DNA of 64,000 nt, taken from Undaria pinnatifida (Eukaryota > Sar > Phaeophyceae > Laminariales > Alariaceae). Below, one piece after another: positions 1 through 10,947 of the stretch (the first letter of the stretch is position 1; every line of letters starts with the position of its first letter). A program made the position numbers and the translations under genes. The notes under the pieces were generated by a model. The model did no database searches, was not told the DNA's origin, and saw only the letters and a program-made list of their open reading frames with translations. The stretch lies in assembly GCA_012845835.1 (NCBI GenBank), contig JABAKD010000004.1, positions 3,938,265 through 4,002,264 on the forward strand. Direction: 5' to 3'.

Positions 1-17
1 TGCACATACGTGCAAGG

Positions 18-215
18 CGTTTTTTAGATTTGCAAGTAAATTCAATAGCGATTTATGTATGGCGGCTCCCTATGTGCAGGTCCGCACAAAACGACGGTTG
101 CGCCGCCCAGACCAACCCGACCCCAGACCCGACCCTAACCCTGACCCCAACCCAACCCTTTGGGGGGCTCGAGGTCTCGAGGTCGGCAGGGGCAGTACTG
201 AGCTTACGTGCAAAT
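18..215 (+). repeat. Dispersed repeat with telomere-like CCCTAA tract, copy 1
   Basis: This stretch matches 10948-11190 at high identity in the same orientation. It contains a degenerate C-rich run (about 117-160) with CCCTAACCC-type words followed by a GGGGGGCTCGAGGTCTCGAGGTCG segment. The run resembles an interstitial, decayed telomere-type repeat (TTAGGG on the other strand). No open frame looks like a protein. Telomeric origin is inference, since only a few exact hexamers remain. Confidence 0.6.
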
Positions 216-223
216 CTGAAAAA

Positions 224-776
224 ACCAACCGCTGCGCGTATGAAGCCTACAGCGCGGCACCATGAATGACGAACGACCGCGACAGCTGGATTAGCTCTTT
301 GACGGACCGGCGTCCCTGCTCTCGAGCCCGGGCAAGATGTCTGTCTGTTGCTTGGTTTCAGTTGATGAGGGCACACCACAGTAGTAGCTAGCTGGAGCGC
401 ACCAGTCAGTTATTCCTCTGTTGTGTAAACCCCATTGCCTGCGTTCGTTCCTCGGCATCGATCGCTTTTAGATTGTGTCTATCCCCAAGCTACCCCAACA
501 GAAGCAACCACGTAAAGCAAAACTCAAAGCATGACCCATCGCGGCTTCCGCGCGTTTATACTGTGGCGGGCAGTTGTTGCAGGCAACGTTATCTGGCCCA
601 TGCCGTGCATGCCTCGTCTCACACACCTGGCAGCTAGTGCCCTACGCTGCTCTGGGTCTCGGACGGGACGGGGCAAATAACCTTGCTTTGTCTAGTCTCG
701 AGTCTTAGGCCCTTGATGACTCGAGTGTGGAAAAAACGCCATATATATTCAGTTTTAGACAGCACAAGTGTGCCCA
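224..776 (+). repeat. 550-bp dispersed repeat, copy 1
   Basis: The segment is repeated almost base for base at 5247-5797. Both copies start at the same CCAACCGCTGCGCG sequence and stop being alike just after a GTGTGCCCA word. It is non-coding as far as I can see. In this copy it directly abuts the preceding telomere-like repeat, and in the other it follows unrelated sequence, so it is an independent repeat unit of unknown class. Confidence 0.75.
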
Positions 777-797
777 CACATATATCGCGACAATCAT

Positions 798-1240
798 ACT
801 GTTGACCCTGATAGCTACACTGTAGTTGTAAGGGGAGTCGCCGACCTATATCCTTAATGAGGACACACAACTCGTAATGCGCGCGATCGGAGTATCACAC
901 ACAGCTTGCAAAGATGAGTTTCGACGAAATCTTCGATCTCACAGCTCGAGTGTACTCTAATTTTTATAATATATCGCGACATAGAATAGAGCGCCAAATA
1001 CCTGAATATCAGCGTACGCGGAGTTTTAGATATCTCTTAACAACAGGAGGAACGATGATTTCCCCCCTTATTTTTCGTGTCGAAAATGTATGGCACACCC
1101 TCGCTCCATGCCATAACATATGTCGTAGACAAAAAGCATATTGTGCGTGGTCGTCCTCGTACGTACCTACCTCAAAGTACCTGGTATATTGCTTGCACGA
1201 AAGTACAAACCATGTCGATTTGTCCGAACTTGTATAATGC
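798..1240 (+). repeat. Dispersed repeat family F, copy 1
   Basis: This 443-bp segment recurs at 9870-10316. Its first part (about 798-960) also recurs at about 12525-12680 and, inverted, at 8503-8650. A conserved core around ACGCGCGATCGGAG marks the family. No protein is evident. At 1240 the match to the second copy breaks. The second copy continues directly into sequence found here only at 2516 and beyond, so about 1.27 kb is inserted after this point. Confidence 0.7.
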
Positions 1241-2515
1241 ATCGTAGGCTTTCGTTCCCCTTGCCGCCTCGGTAAGGCATGCTGCAAAGCATGCCCTAGC
1301 AGGCTTGTAGCGAGTGGGGGGGTCTTTCTGGCGGGTGTAAGGCCGGACTCACCCTCAAGGAGTGATACCTTCTTGCTGCTGCGTGTGGCCGCGAGGTTTA
1401 GGCGTGGCGGTAGAGTTGGGTCGTACGTGGTGCGTTAGGCATGGTCACCTACGATTCGCGTGTCATTTTTAGGCAGCAGCGGCGGAGCAGCAATGCTTAA
1501 TCGGGATGCTCGTGCGCGGAGGCAGGCGCCCCCACGACGACGCTACGGCGCAGTCTCGGTTTGCGTGGAGGGAGCTGCGCCGGCAGGAGGCTGTATTCGA
1601 CGGCGAAGGAGGAGGGCGACTGGCCGTCGACGGGCGGGGAAGAGACGGATTGAACTCTCCCTGAACGAGAATTTTGGTTTTTCGGATCAGCACCGCAAGC
1701 TGCGTGGAGCATTTTGTTTTCTTGGAACGGGGGAGAAGGGGAACCGATTGGAATTGAGTGTGGACGAGAGCAAGTGCGAAGTAGCGGACCGAGTGAGCTG
1801 AGGCGATGAGGCGGCCACGGAGAACCACAGCAGAAGGATGGCACACGGAGACCCACGACCCGTACGCACATCATCATCATGAGAGCAGCGATCGTCTTTT
1901 TTTTCAGGGTTATTTTTACGAGGCAGTAGTACAACATGTTACTTACATTACTGATTTTTGTAGAGTTTGTAGAAGAGTTGTATTAATAGGTCTATACCCT
2001 TCATGGGGAACGACTCAACGCCAATTTCAATTTTCAGGCAAGGGCGTCGTAGCTGCGCTGCAACCTGTCAAATAACTCGGGAAGGAGGGGGCGATCATTG
2101 ATATTTGTATAGTGGTTTTTGGTTCGATTGCTCTTGTTTCACTGCATGCCCGCGGGTCGTCACTCTGACAGCACTCCAGACAGCAGGCGCGTTCGTCTAC
2201 ACTTACGATTACCGTGCGGTTTGTACGGTGCAGGCAACCCAACCGCTGTAGTTTGTAGCCACGAGTTGTTAGTTGTGGGAACGGGGGAACTCTATGATGT
2301 AGTTGAGTGGATACCCGCGGCCATGTGAGTCCAGTTAGCACATTGGACCTTTTCACTTGTGCGCCCGGAAAGCGTAGTATTTCTCGGACGAATTTTGATT
2401 TCATATGGTCTTTCGGAGGTTTCTAGGGCTCCAGCACCTTTGTGTGACCACGGACTCTAGATTTTTGACAAAGAGTTAATGTGAGAAAACAACAGCAACA
2501 ACAATAACAACAATA
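1241..2515 (+). other. Insertion with LINE-like 3' tail, no recognisable gene
   Basis: Relative to the uninterrupted arrangement at 10300-10330, this 1.27-kb block is extra. Its last 80 bases (about 2437-2515) match the 3' end of the LINE at 4700-4795: a GTGACCACGGACT word, GAGTTAATGTGAGAA, then a run of AACA/ACA repeats. That suggests a non-LTR retrotransposon tail at the right end. I recognise no protein in the rest. A small palindrome, GCATGCTGCAAAGCATGC, sits near 1278. Confidence 0.45.
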
Positions 2516-2682
2516 CCACCCTCGAGGCCCCGGGGACGCAGCCACTCGCAATGCTGCCGTGTGGATTTTGCTGGGGCAGAAATCGTAACCACTACTACTA
2601 CCTCCTTCTCGTTTTAGTCATGCGTCCGCTTGCCACGTCTATATCCATGTATGTATGTACGTGTACCTGTACCGAAAATCAC
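2516..2682 (+). repeat. Dispersed repeat segment G, copy 1
   Basis: This 165-bp segment matches 10317-10480 in the same orientation. In the second copy it is contiguous with repeat family F, which makes 10317 the uninterrupted junction and 1241-2515 the insertion. Non-coding. Confidence 0.6.
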
Positions 2683-2744
2683 AAGGATCTGTTTCTCTAG
2701 ACTAAAGCTTCTGCGGAGTGTTTAATTGAGTTAAATGACGTAGA

Positions 2745-4133
2745 AGGTATACAAGAGCGTCGACCGAACCCTTCCGTGGGATGTCCATGCTCGTTTTGGC
2801 GTGCCACCGAGAATGCTCGCGGTCATCCGCCAATTCCACGACGGTATGCAAGCATGCGTGCGGCTGGATGATGTCGAGTGCTCGGATAAGTTCGACGTGG
2901 GGCAAGGTCTCAGGCAAGGATGCGTGCTCGCGCCACTGCTGTTCAATATGTTTTTCACGGCGGTACTGCGTGTGGCCGAGAAACGCTTTCTCGCTGATGC
3001 AGCCATCACGGACAACATGGTGCAGCTCCAGCGAAAGGAGGAAGGCGAGAAGAAGAGCACTTCACGCACAGGCAAAGTCGACGGACGGAGGGGGAAGGAG
3101 GGGGAGGAGGTGCAGAGATTGTGGGGTATGCTGTACGCGGACAATGCGGGCGTCGTATCGCGATCATCAGAAGGGCTGGAGAGGATGATGACGGTGATCG
3201 TGACTGCGTGCTCGTCGTTCGGGCTTACAGTATCCGAGGCAAAAACAGAGATAATATTAAATGTGCCTGGAAAACAAAGGCGGGGGGAAGGTGTCCTTCA
3301 CAATCAATGCAGGCGGCCAGGTATACAAACAAACAATCGAGTTTGTGTACTTGGACGGGGCTATCACCGCGGACAGAGACCTTATTGTTGAAATAACGCG
3401 GCGTCTTCAGAGGGCCTGGGCGTGCTTCCAGCGGTGCAAGATGGAAATCTATGATCGCCCGGGTGTGCGCTTACGGTTGAAGGTGCGGTTCCTGCAAGCT
3501 GAGGTGATCGAGACACTGATTTACGGTTGCCTGACGTGGAGCCCGAAGAAGCCTGACTATGACAGGCTGGTCCACCGCTCCATGCTCCTCCGATGTCTTC
3601 GATGGCGGAAACGGAAGCGCGACGACCACACCCTATCGTACGCCGACGAGCTTGCCAAGACAGATTCCGAGAGAATAGAGGCGATAGTGCGCGAGCGGAG
3701 GATATTATTTGCGGGATTCGTAGCACGTATGGGGGGAGGAGCGTCTGCCACGGAGGGTGATGTTTGGGGAGTTTGTTGGGGGTAAGAGCTACTCGGGGGG
3801 CAAGAGAAAGACTGGATGGATCATCTGAAGGAGGATATGTCGGTCTTTGATTTGAAATTCGAAGGATGGCGAAAGGCTGCTCAGAAGGCCGGCAGATGGT
3901 TTCGACGAGTAGAGAAGGGGGCCGAGTTGTTCATGCGGAATTGGCACGAAACGGAGAGACGCATAGCTGCAGAGCGACGCGCAAAGGCTGCGGCAGCGCC
4001 ATCCACAGTTGGCATCTCTACGCGGCCGGGGGGAGGGGGAAGGGGGGGCTTCATGCCCAAGAGACTGAAGTCTGGGTTTGGCCATCATCGTCTTGAAAGT
4101 TGTGGGCCTTCTAATGGCCGTGACAAGATAGCA
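2745..4133 (+). pseudogene. LINE-type reverse transcriptase, 5'-truncated and frameshifted
   Basis: This is the C-terminal two thirds of a non-LTR retrotransposon reverse transcriptase. In order the frames show a [17 protein letters not shown] stretch, [14 protein letters not shown] (RT block B), [10 protein letters not shown] at the YADD position, and an LTVSEAKTE block. After a frameshift near 3265 comes the connection region with LIYGCLTW. After another near 3760 comes a basic, Trp-rich C-terminal tail (about 3816-4130). The catalytic YADD reads YADN, and the frame is open only from just after the block A aspartate, so the protein is dead. 5' truncation is normal for LINE copies. The closest clade cannot be assigned by eye. 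Confidence 0.8.
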
Positions 4134-4795
4134 TAAGACCGCCCTGACTTCTTCGCCATGTTGCATTCTCTCCCCAGTGCCATTGATGATGCACTTGATA
4201 CCCTCTATGAGGCCAATGCCGTATTTAGCCAGTTCCTAAGGTCTGCTAGTATGACATTTTTCTTCATTTTTTTTTTATTATTTTCTTCTTTTTTCCTTTC
4301 CTTGCTTCCTCTTCTTGTCTTGTCTTTTCTTGCTCTTCTTGTCTTTTTCTTTTCTTTCCTTTTTCGCTTTGTTTCGCTTTCTTCTCCTGTATTTCCTTTC
4401 CTTTATATTTTTCTTCTCTTCTTTGTTTCTGTTCTCCAATTGACTTACGCCTGTCGTGCGTATCCGTAGTGATAGGTACTACGTGTAATATATACGGGGT
4501 AGTCTTTCTTCGGTGGCAATCGGTATAGACGGTTTCTCCAGGCGTGAGTAATGAGACGTATGCACCGGTATGGACCTGGCACATTGTAGACTGACTCCCG
4601 ATTTCACTTTTATATGTTTCTGGTGGAGGCATGAATTGCGTCAGCTGTGATATATGCGTGTACCACCTTGGGTTGTTTGTGTTTTTCCCTGAGGTATTCC
4701 TCAGCTCCAGAGTGACTGGAGCCTGTCCTGTGACCACGGACTTGATTATACGAGTTAATGTGAGAACAACAACAAGAGAACCAGAACACAAGAGA
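4134..4795 (+). mobile_element. LINE 3' untranslated region and tail
   Basis: This follows the LINE coding remnant. It contains a pyrimidine tract of about 180 bp (4258-4440) and ends in a conserved module (4606-4765) repeated at 12871-13033 and partly at 2437-2515. All three share GTGACCACGGACT then GAGTTAATGTGAGAA and an A/CA-rich simple tail. Repeated 3' ends with variable 5' ends are the usual signature of 5'-truncated LINE insertions. Confidence 0.6.
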
Positions 4796-5246
4796 ACAAC
4801 GGTCCACACGAATAAAGCACACTGAAAAGAAAGGTCCACGCCATCCAGAATTATCAACTTTCGTCCTTCATCTCCTTTCCGTGGCGATGCAGATCTAGAT
4901 CTAGCTGTCAGCCTGACGTGACACGTAGCTACCGGCTGCTGGCAGTGGCAGCAGTAGTACTATAGCAGCAGATCATGGTCGTTTAAAGCCGAATTATGTG
5001 CGTCTGAAGTTTTAGACGACCCCGGGCTGTTGGGATATTTTCGCCATACGTGGTCCGAACATAACAGAATATCGCGTACGTGGGAATTCCCACCTTCGCG
5101 ATATTTCTTTTTTTTCTTTCATATCCTCCGGCGGATGGGGCAAAATAAAGATGCGGTGTACTTGTTGTTCGTGCCTGGGAGAGACCCACCTGCAGCCACA
5201 TGGCCAGCACGCACACAGCAGATTACAGTCCAATAGCACACACACA
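4796..5246. other. No recognised feature
   Basis: No gene, RNA or mobile-element protein is recognised. A few CAG-type trinucleotide runs occur near 4935-4970. Confidence 0.5.
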
Positions 5247-5797
5247 ACCAACCGCTGCGCGTATGAAGCCTACAGCGCGGCACCATGAATGACGAACGAC
5301 CGCGACAGCTGGATTAGCTCTTTGACAGACCGGCGTCCCTGCTCTCGAGCCCGGGCAAGATGTTTGTCTGTTGCTTGGTTTCAGTTGATGAGGGCACACC
5401 TCGAGTAAAAGCTAGCTGGAGAACAGCAGTCAGTTATTCCTCTGTTGTGTGAACCCCATTGCCTGCGTTCGTTCCGCGGCATGGATCGCTTTTAGATTGT
5501 GTCTATCCCCAAGCTACCCCAACAGTAACCACGTAAAGCAAAACTCAAAGCATGACCCATCGCGGCTTCCGTGCATTTATACTGTGGCGGGCAGTTGTTG
5601 CAGGCAACGTTATCTGGCCCATGCTGTGCATGCCTCGTCTCACACCCCTGGCAGATGGTGCTCTACGCTGCTCTGGGTCTCGGACTGGACGGGGCAAATA
5701 ACCTTGCTTTGTCTAGTCTCGAGTCTTAGGCCCTTGATGACTCGAGTGTGGAAAAAACGCCATATATATTCAGTTTTAGACAGCACAAGTGTGCCCA
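5247..5797 (+). repeat. 550-bp dispersed repeat, copy 2
   Basis: Second copy of the repeat at 224-776, same orientation, with scattered substitutions and short indels. Non-coding. Confidence 0.75.
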
Positions 5798-5911
5798 GAC
5801 ATTTCAACACGTTGTTTACTACACCCAAGAACTGGGTTGCATGCTACATGTAACATCAAACCTTCTAGAAAAATAAACATTACCAGGCGGGTGATATAAA
5901 GGGGTGTCTTC

Positions 5912-6345
5912 TTGCTGCAACCGTCACATTCGTCCCCTTTAAGGGTTTATAGTTTCCGCGCACACATTGAAATGCTCGCCCCCCCGCCCACCCCCCCGAT
6001 CCCTCTTGTTCAAACGCCCCACCTGAAATCAAAATCTGCCAGAGTAGTAAACACTAACAGCCAGCTGACATCATCTCATTATCCATCTAGCCATCCATGC
6101 CGTAGCTCCAACTCATCTCCGCCCTCCCCCCCCCCCCCCCCCTTTTGTTCCCCGCCCAGTTCGTTCAAACGCCCCACTTACAATCGAAATCGGCCAGAGT
6201 AATAAACACTTCTAAGCAACTGATATCACGTCATTATCTTTCTAGCCATCCAGGACGTAGCTTTCATTCATCCCCCCTCCCACCCTCCAACGCCCCCTCC
6301 TTCCCCACACCCCGCACGATCGCCTAGACCCAGCACCGCGCGTAT
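5912..6345 (+). repeat. C-rich repeat sharing the AACGCCCCAC...GCCAGAGTA module
   Basis: Two tandem, diverged modules start with AACGCCCCAC and contain GCCAGAGTA then AAACACT. They resemble 9345-9530 and 11990-12170. Long C homopolymers separate the modules. Non-coding filler of the repeat family found on both sides of the hAT relic. Confidence 0.5.
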
Positions 6346-6454
6346 AGCAAGCCTCTACATATACGATTGATACGCGCGATCGGAGGATCACACACAATGT
6401 TGCGCACCCTGTACAAATATCCAGAACAAATACAAATAATAGTTGCGTGTATTT

Positions 6455-6830
6455 GTCCCAGGGCAGTATTTGCCTCCAGACAAATATTTGCGCAGCTTCT
6501 CAAGCGAGTTTTTGCCTGCCAGACAAATATTTGCACAGGTTCTCAAGAGAGTATTTGCCTGCAGACAAATATTTGCGCAGCTTCTCAAAAAAGTATTTGC
6601 TTCCAGACAAATATTTGCGCAGGTTTTTCAGAGAGTATTTGCCTGCCAGACAAATATTTGCACAGGTTCTCGAAAAAGTATTTGCCTGCAGACAAATATT
6701 TGCGCAGCTTCTCAAGAAAGTATTTGCTTCCAGACAAATATTTGCGCAGCTTCTCAAGAAAGTATTTGTCTGCAGGCAAATAGTTGTGCAGGTTCTCAAT
6801 AAACTATTTGCCTGCAAACAATGTTTTGCG
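6455..6830 (+). repeat. Tandem array, 42-bp unit with CAAATATTTG palindrome (left)
   Basis: About nine head-to-tail units of 42-43 bp each carry the perfect 10-bp palindrome CAAATATTTG followed by GCGCAG or GCACAG and TTCTCAA. Because 42 is a multiple of three, all frames stay open and give spurious repetitive proteins. The orientation is the same as in the right array at 7970-8398. Confidence 0.85.
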
Positions 6831-6901
6831 GATGCGGAGATATTGACCTCTTCGGCGTACAAGTACGTAAATTATATGAGGTACATACGTAATGCATAAA
6901 T

Positions 6902-6970
6902 ACGGCCGTTGAGCCCGGTGTATTTGCAGCCGCGAAAAGGCCGTTGAGCCCGGTGTATTTGCCGCCGCGA
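6902..6970 (+). repeat. Two-copy 33-bp tandem repeat
   Basis: A unit containing GGCCGTTGAGCCCGGTGTA occurs twice in succession, starting near 6903 and 6940, between the left array and the transposase remnant. Function unknown. Confidence 0.6.
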
Positions 6971-7166
6971 ATATCAGTGGTCCTGCACACAACCAAACCA
7001 GCTCCCCATCACGGCACGAGCAACTACCGCGGGCTGTGCATGTCAACATGCCAGCTGTCAGTACTGAAGAAGCAAATGGCAATGGTGATGGTACGCCACC
7101 TGGCGACGGAGCTGGCGCGTCGGCAGCAGCTTCAGTTATTGTCGACGTCAACGCAGCTGGGCTGGA

Positions 7167-7460
7167 GTGATTTTCGGGGCTCCTGCGTCGGCGGCAGTGC
7201 TTGAGCGTGACTTCAGCGCTGCTGGGCGTATGATGACGTCCTCCAGGAGCACCACGGACAGCAAGTACGTGGAGATGATCCTGTTCCTGCACGGAAACCT
7301 GGACCTCATCCCTCAGGACATCCCTAAGCTGACCGAAGCTGGCGCGCGAAGCAAGATCCCCGGGCGACTGGTGGACCCTGTGGAAGGGCTGAAGGAGCTA
7401 GACGGCGCATTTGCCCCGGAGGACCTCACCGCCGGGGAGTCGGGGGAGGTGGACGTTTAA
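7167..7460 (+). pseudogene. hAT transposase C-terminal dimerisation domain fragment
   Basis: This 97-residue frame opens with a hAT C-terminal signature: small residues, then ERDFSAAG, a short basic loop with SRS, and a YVEMILFLHGN helix. In hAT transposases this region mediates dimerisation and completes the catalytic fold around the ERxFS glutamate. The ribonuclease-H-like DDE core, BED finger and insertion domain are not recognisable upstream, so this is a 3' fragment or last exon. A possible splice acceptor (AACGCAG) lies just upstream near 7158. The frame ends at a TAA after an acidic tail. Classification is confident for the motif and weaker for how complete the element once was. Confidence 0.7.
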
Positions 7461-7969
7461 ACAGCATGGAATAGAAGTAGCTTGATGGCGATCAGGCCCG
7501 CAGCGAGAACGAGTAGCAACGTCTTTGTGGTGTTTGTGGATCCTTGGTGTTTGTTGTACTTTGCCACAGGAGTTGACTCATCTCATGATACGGAATGAGT
7601 AAGATGGTGGAGGGGTTTTGGTGGCGTCGGCGTGTTTGTGTTTGTTCGCGTTCCGTACGGGGTGAGGCGGCTTCGACTGTTGTAGATGGCAGAAGAAGTA
7701 AATGGCAATGGTCGACGGGGATGGCATTTGCATATTAAAAAATATATAATATGACTCATAGGTAGTCGATAGATTTTTATTTTTTCTCGGTTTGGCTGAT
7801 CCTGCGTTTTTCCACTCCGATCAAAAGATATTTCAGATGCACGCTTCAGGGATTTGCTTTTGTATTTCCGACACCAATCTCCCATCGCATGACATATGAT
7901 ACGGCTAATGTCTCCCTCCGACCTCCCTGCAGTAACAACAGCTGTTTTTTCAGAAGGACAAATACAATA

Positions 7970-8398
7970 CTATTTGCGCAGGTTCTCCAGAGCAGTATTT
8001 GCCTGCCAGACAAATATTTGCGCAGGTTCTCAAGAGAGTATTTGCCTGCAGACAAATATTTGCGCAGCTTGTCAAGCGAGTATTTGCCTGCAGACAAATA
8101 TTTGCGCAGGTTCTCAAAAAAGTATTTGCCTGCAGACAAATATGTGCGCAGCTTCTCAAAAAAGTATTTGCTTCCAGACAAATATTTGCGCAGCTTCTCA
8201 AAAAAGTATTTGCCTGCCAGGCAAATATTTGCACAGGTTCTCAAAAAAGTATTTGCCTGCAGACAAATATTTGAGCAGCTTCTCAAGAAAGTATTTGCTT
8301 TCAAACAAATATTTGCGCAGCTTCTCAAAAAAGTATTTGCTTCCAGACAAATATTTGCGCAGGTTTTCCAGAGAGTATTTGCCTGCCAGACAAGTAGC
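7970..8398 (+). repeat. Tandem array, 42-bp unit with CAAATATTTG palindrome (right)
   Basis: About ten units of the same repeat as 6455-6830, in the same orientation, on the other side of the transposase remnant. Individual units differ at the CTGCAGAC/CTGCCAGAC/TTCCAGAC position, and such variants recur in both arrays. That suggests amplification before or during duplication of the ends. Confidence 0.85.
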
Positions 8399-8502
8399 AA
8401 ATAATGTATTTGTAAAAATTGCGAACATCAGTGTCGACCAAATCCTTGATCTCATAGCTGGAGTGTATTTTAATATCATATTATATAAAATGAAACTACA
8501 TT

Positions 8503-8828
8503 CCAGCTGTGAGATCGAAGATTTCGTCGAAACTCATCTTTGCAAGCTGTGTGATACTCCGATCGCGCGTATTACGAGTTGTGTGTCCTCATTAAGGATA
8601 TAGGTCGGCGACTCCCCTTACAACTACAGTGTAGCTATCAGGGTCAACAGGGTGATTTTAGTCAGTCTGTGCGCGGAAACTATAAAACCCGTTTCTGAGG
8701 GGGACAAATCTGACAGCTGTGGAGGGAAATGTATCCTTTTATCAAGTGAATCCTGTAAGTCGAATAACCGGTGAGGGGGGGGGGCGGAGTTTTTAAGGAC
8801 GTGGGGGCCTGGTTTTGATCAAAAGCGA
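8503..8828 (-). repeat. Large inverted repeat, left arm
   Basis: The reverse complement of this 325-bp arm matches 9699-10020. The inner edge is at TTTTGATCAAAA. The arm includes the family F start (GGAGTCGCCGACC word) and a segment with CTGTCAGATTTGTCCCCCTC. The 870 bp between the arms are mostly G-rich homopolymers. A fold-back element or inverted duplication would explain the structure. Confidence 0.7.
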
Positions 8829-9260
8829 GCGGGTTTGGAGGGGGGGGGGGGGGGGGGGGACGGGGGGAAAGGGGGGGCAATTTGTGCATGTAAGCTATAA
8901 ATCCTTTCAAGGGGATAAATCTGACGGTTTTGGAAGAAAAAAAAAAAAAAAATGCACCAGTTTATTATTGGGGGGGGGGGGGGGTTGGGGCGGGGGTGGG
9001 CCGTGTGGGGCAGCTCAATATGTGCGTGGAAACTATACATTACTTTGAGGGGATAAATGTGACGGTTTTGGAAATAATGCATCAGATTATCATGTATATC
9101 CTGGGGTAAGTCGTACAATCAGTGAGTAGAGAGAGGGTGGAGTGTTCGAGGGGGTGGGGTTGGGATGGGTTGGTGGGGGGTGGGGGCGGGGGGGGCAGGG
9201 GGGGGGGGGGGGGGGGGAGGAAGGGTTTCAGGTGAGGGGTTTGTTATACGTGTGATATTA
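8829..9260. repeat. Poly-G rich low-complexity spacer
   Basis: Several uninterrupted G runs longer than 12 are separated by short diverged modules with GGGATAAAT and GACGGTTTTGGAA. The modules recur three times (about 8745, 8912 and 9045). No coding potential. Homopolymer lengths are likely to be unreliable in an assembly. Confidence 0.6.
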
Positions 9261-9698
9261 TATGTGACCTAAACCTCTTGAAACCCCCCCCAGCCCCCCC
9301 TTTTTTTCGGCTTGTTTTTTTTTTCCCTCGCTTCCTCTTGCTTAAACGCCCCGACCTAATATCGGAATCCGCCAGAGTAACAAACACTTCCACGCCCTGG
9401 ATATCGCCTCGTTATCTTTTTAGAGCCGTCCATGCCGCTGCTGCAATTCCCACCCACCCCCGCCCCCAACGCCCCCTCCTTCCCCACCACCCGCACCATC
9501 GCCTAGACCTAGCACCACGCGTTTAGCAAACCCTGACATAAATGCGACCTAAAGCCCCCTCCCCCCCCCGCCCCCCCGCCCCCCCCCCCCCGCCACATTC
9601 CCCCCCCCTCCCCCACAAGAAATATTTATAGTTTCCACGCACAAATTGACCTGCCCCACCCATCCCCTCCCCCCCCCTTCCCCCCTCCCCGCCCCCCT

Positions 9699-10020
9699 TT
9701 TGATCAAAATCAGGCCCCCACGTCCTTAAAAACTCGGCCCTGCCCTCACCGGATATTCGACTTACAGGATACACTTGATAAACGGATGCATTTCCCTCCA
9801 CAGCTGTCAGATTTTGTCCCCCTCAGAAACGGGTTTTATAGTTTCCGCGCACAGACTGCCTAACATCACCCTGTTGACACTGATAGATACACTGTAGTTG
9901 CAAGGGGAGTCGCCGACCTACATCCTTACTGAGGACACACAACCCGTAATACGCGCGATCGGAGTATCACACACAGCTTGCGAAGATGAGTTTCGACAAA
10001 ATATTCGATCTCACAGCTGG
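9699..10020 (+). repeat. Large inverted repeat, right arm
   Basis: Inverted partner of 8503-8828, running into repeat family F (9870-10316). It is also the end of a longer segment, about 9259-10020, that recurs directly at about 11905-12680. Confidence 0.7.
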
Positions 10021-10316
10021 AGTGTAATTTAATTTTTATAATATATCGCGACATAGAACAAAGCGCCAAATACCTAGTCTAAATATCAGCATACGCGGAG
10101 TTTTAGATATCTCTAACAACAGGAGGCACGATTATTTTCCCCCTTATTTCTTGTGTCGAAAATGTATGGTACACCCTCGCTCCATGCCATAACATATGTC
10201 GTAGACAAAAAGCATTTTGTGTGTGGTCGTACTCGTACGTACCTACTTCGAAGTACCTGGTATATTGCTTGCACGAAAGTACAAACCATGTCGATTTGTC
10301 CGAACTTGTATAATGC
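9870..10316 (+). repeat. Dispersed repeat family F, copy 2, contiguous with segment G
   Basis: Matches 798-1240. Here the repeat continues without a break into segment G (10317-10480), whereas in the first copy 1.27 kb intervenes. This copy is therefore the uninterrupted state. Confidence 0.7.
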
Positions 10317-10947
10317 CACCCTCGGGGCCTCGGGGCCGCAGCCACTCGCAATGCTGCTGCGTGGATTTTTCTGGGGCAGTAATCGTAACCACTACTACCT
10401 CCTCTTGTTTTAGTCATGCGTCCGCTTGCCAAGTCTATACTCGTATCCATGTATGAATGTACGTGTACCTATACCGAAATTCAATAAAATAATGCACTAC
10501 TAGAACCTACCACGATACCGCACGGGGGATTTTTGTTACAGTATACCAGGTATAGTTAAAGTTTTGGGACAAAATATGACGCCATTTTGAGAATAATGTC
10601 GTGCCAAGCGTTGGGCTGCGAAAGCAACTGAGTTAAATCGACACACGACGCGTATGAAAATACGCGGAAGTGTGGTGAGCTAAAGCTTTATTTTTCCCCA
10701 TCCGCCGGAGGATAAAAAAAAAAAAAAAAAAAATGTCGTGCCAAGTTTTATTTCATCAGCCGCTTCATACATCAACATCCCAAAAGAAACTGGAGAGTTT
10801 TTCGTTTGAGGGGATAAATATACGCGGAATTCGTGTGGGATATTTTGATATTTTCATGCGGTCCTGAAAGATGGATCGGTGATCGTGGACCAGTACTGCT
10901 GTATACTCGTATACGGAACGACTCTTTGGAGCGGCGACGAAAAGGTC

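Larger units (their letters stand above)
6370..8580 (+). mobile_element. hAT-like DNA transposon relic with subterminal repeat arrays
   Basis: The region holds a hAT transposase C-terminus (7167-7460) between two arrays of the same 42-43-bp repeat (6455-6830 and 7970-8398). An inverted pair sits outside the arrays: ACGCGCGATCGGAG at 6371 and its reverse complement near 8560. Multiple short transposase-binding motifs near both ends are a known property of hAT elements. I could not find an unambiguous 8-bp target duplication. The outer inverted sequence also belongs to repeat family F, so the exact ends are uncertain. Confidence 0.5.

Noticed and set aside
4258-4470. Transmembrane-like Phe/Leu/Ser-rich protein
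   Set aside because: Encoded by a pyrimidine tract (mostly T and C), which always yields such residues. It is part of the LINE 3' region.
6440-8400. Repetitive KYLPADKYLRSFS-type proteins
   Set aside because: The 42-bp repeat has no stops in several frames and both strands show similar proteins. Nothing supports translation.
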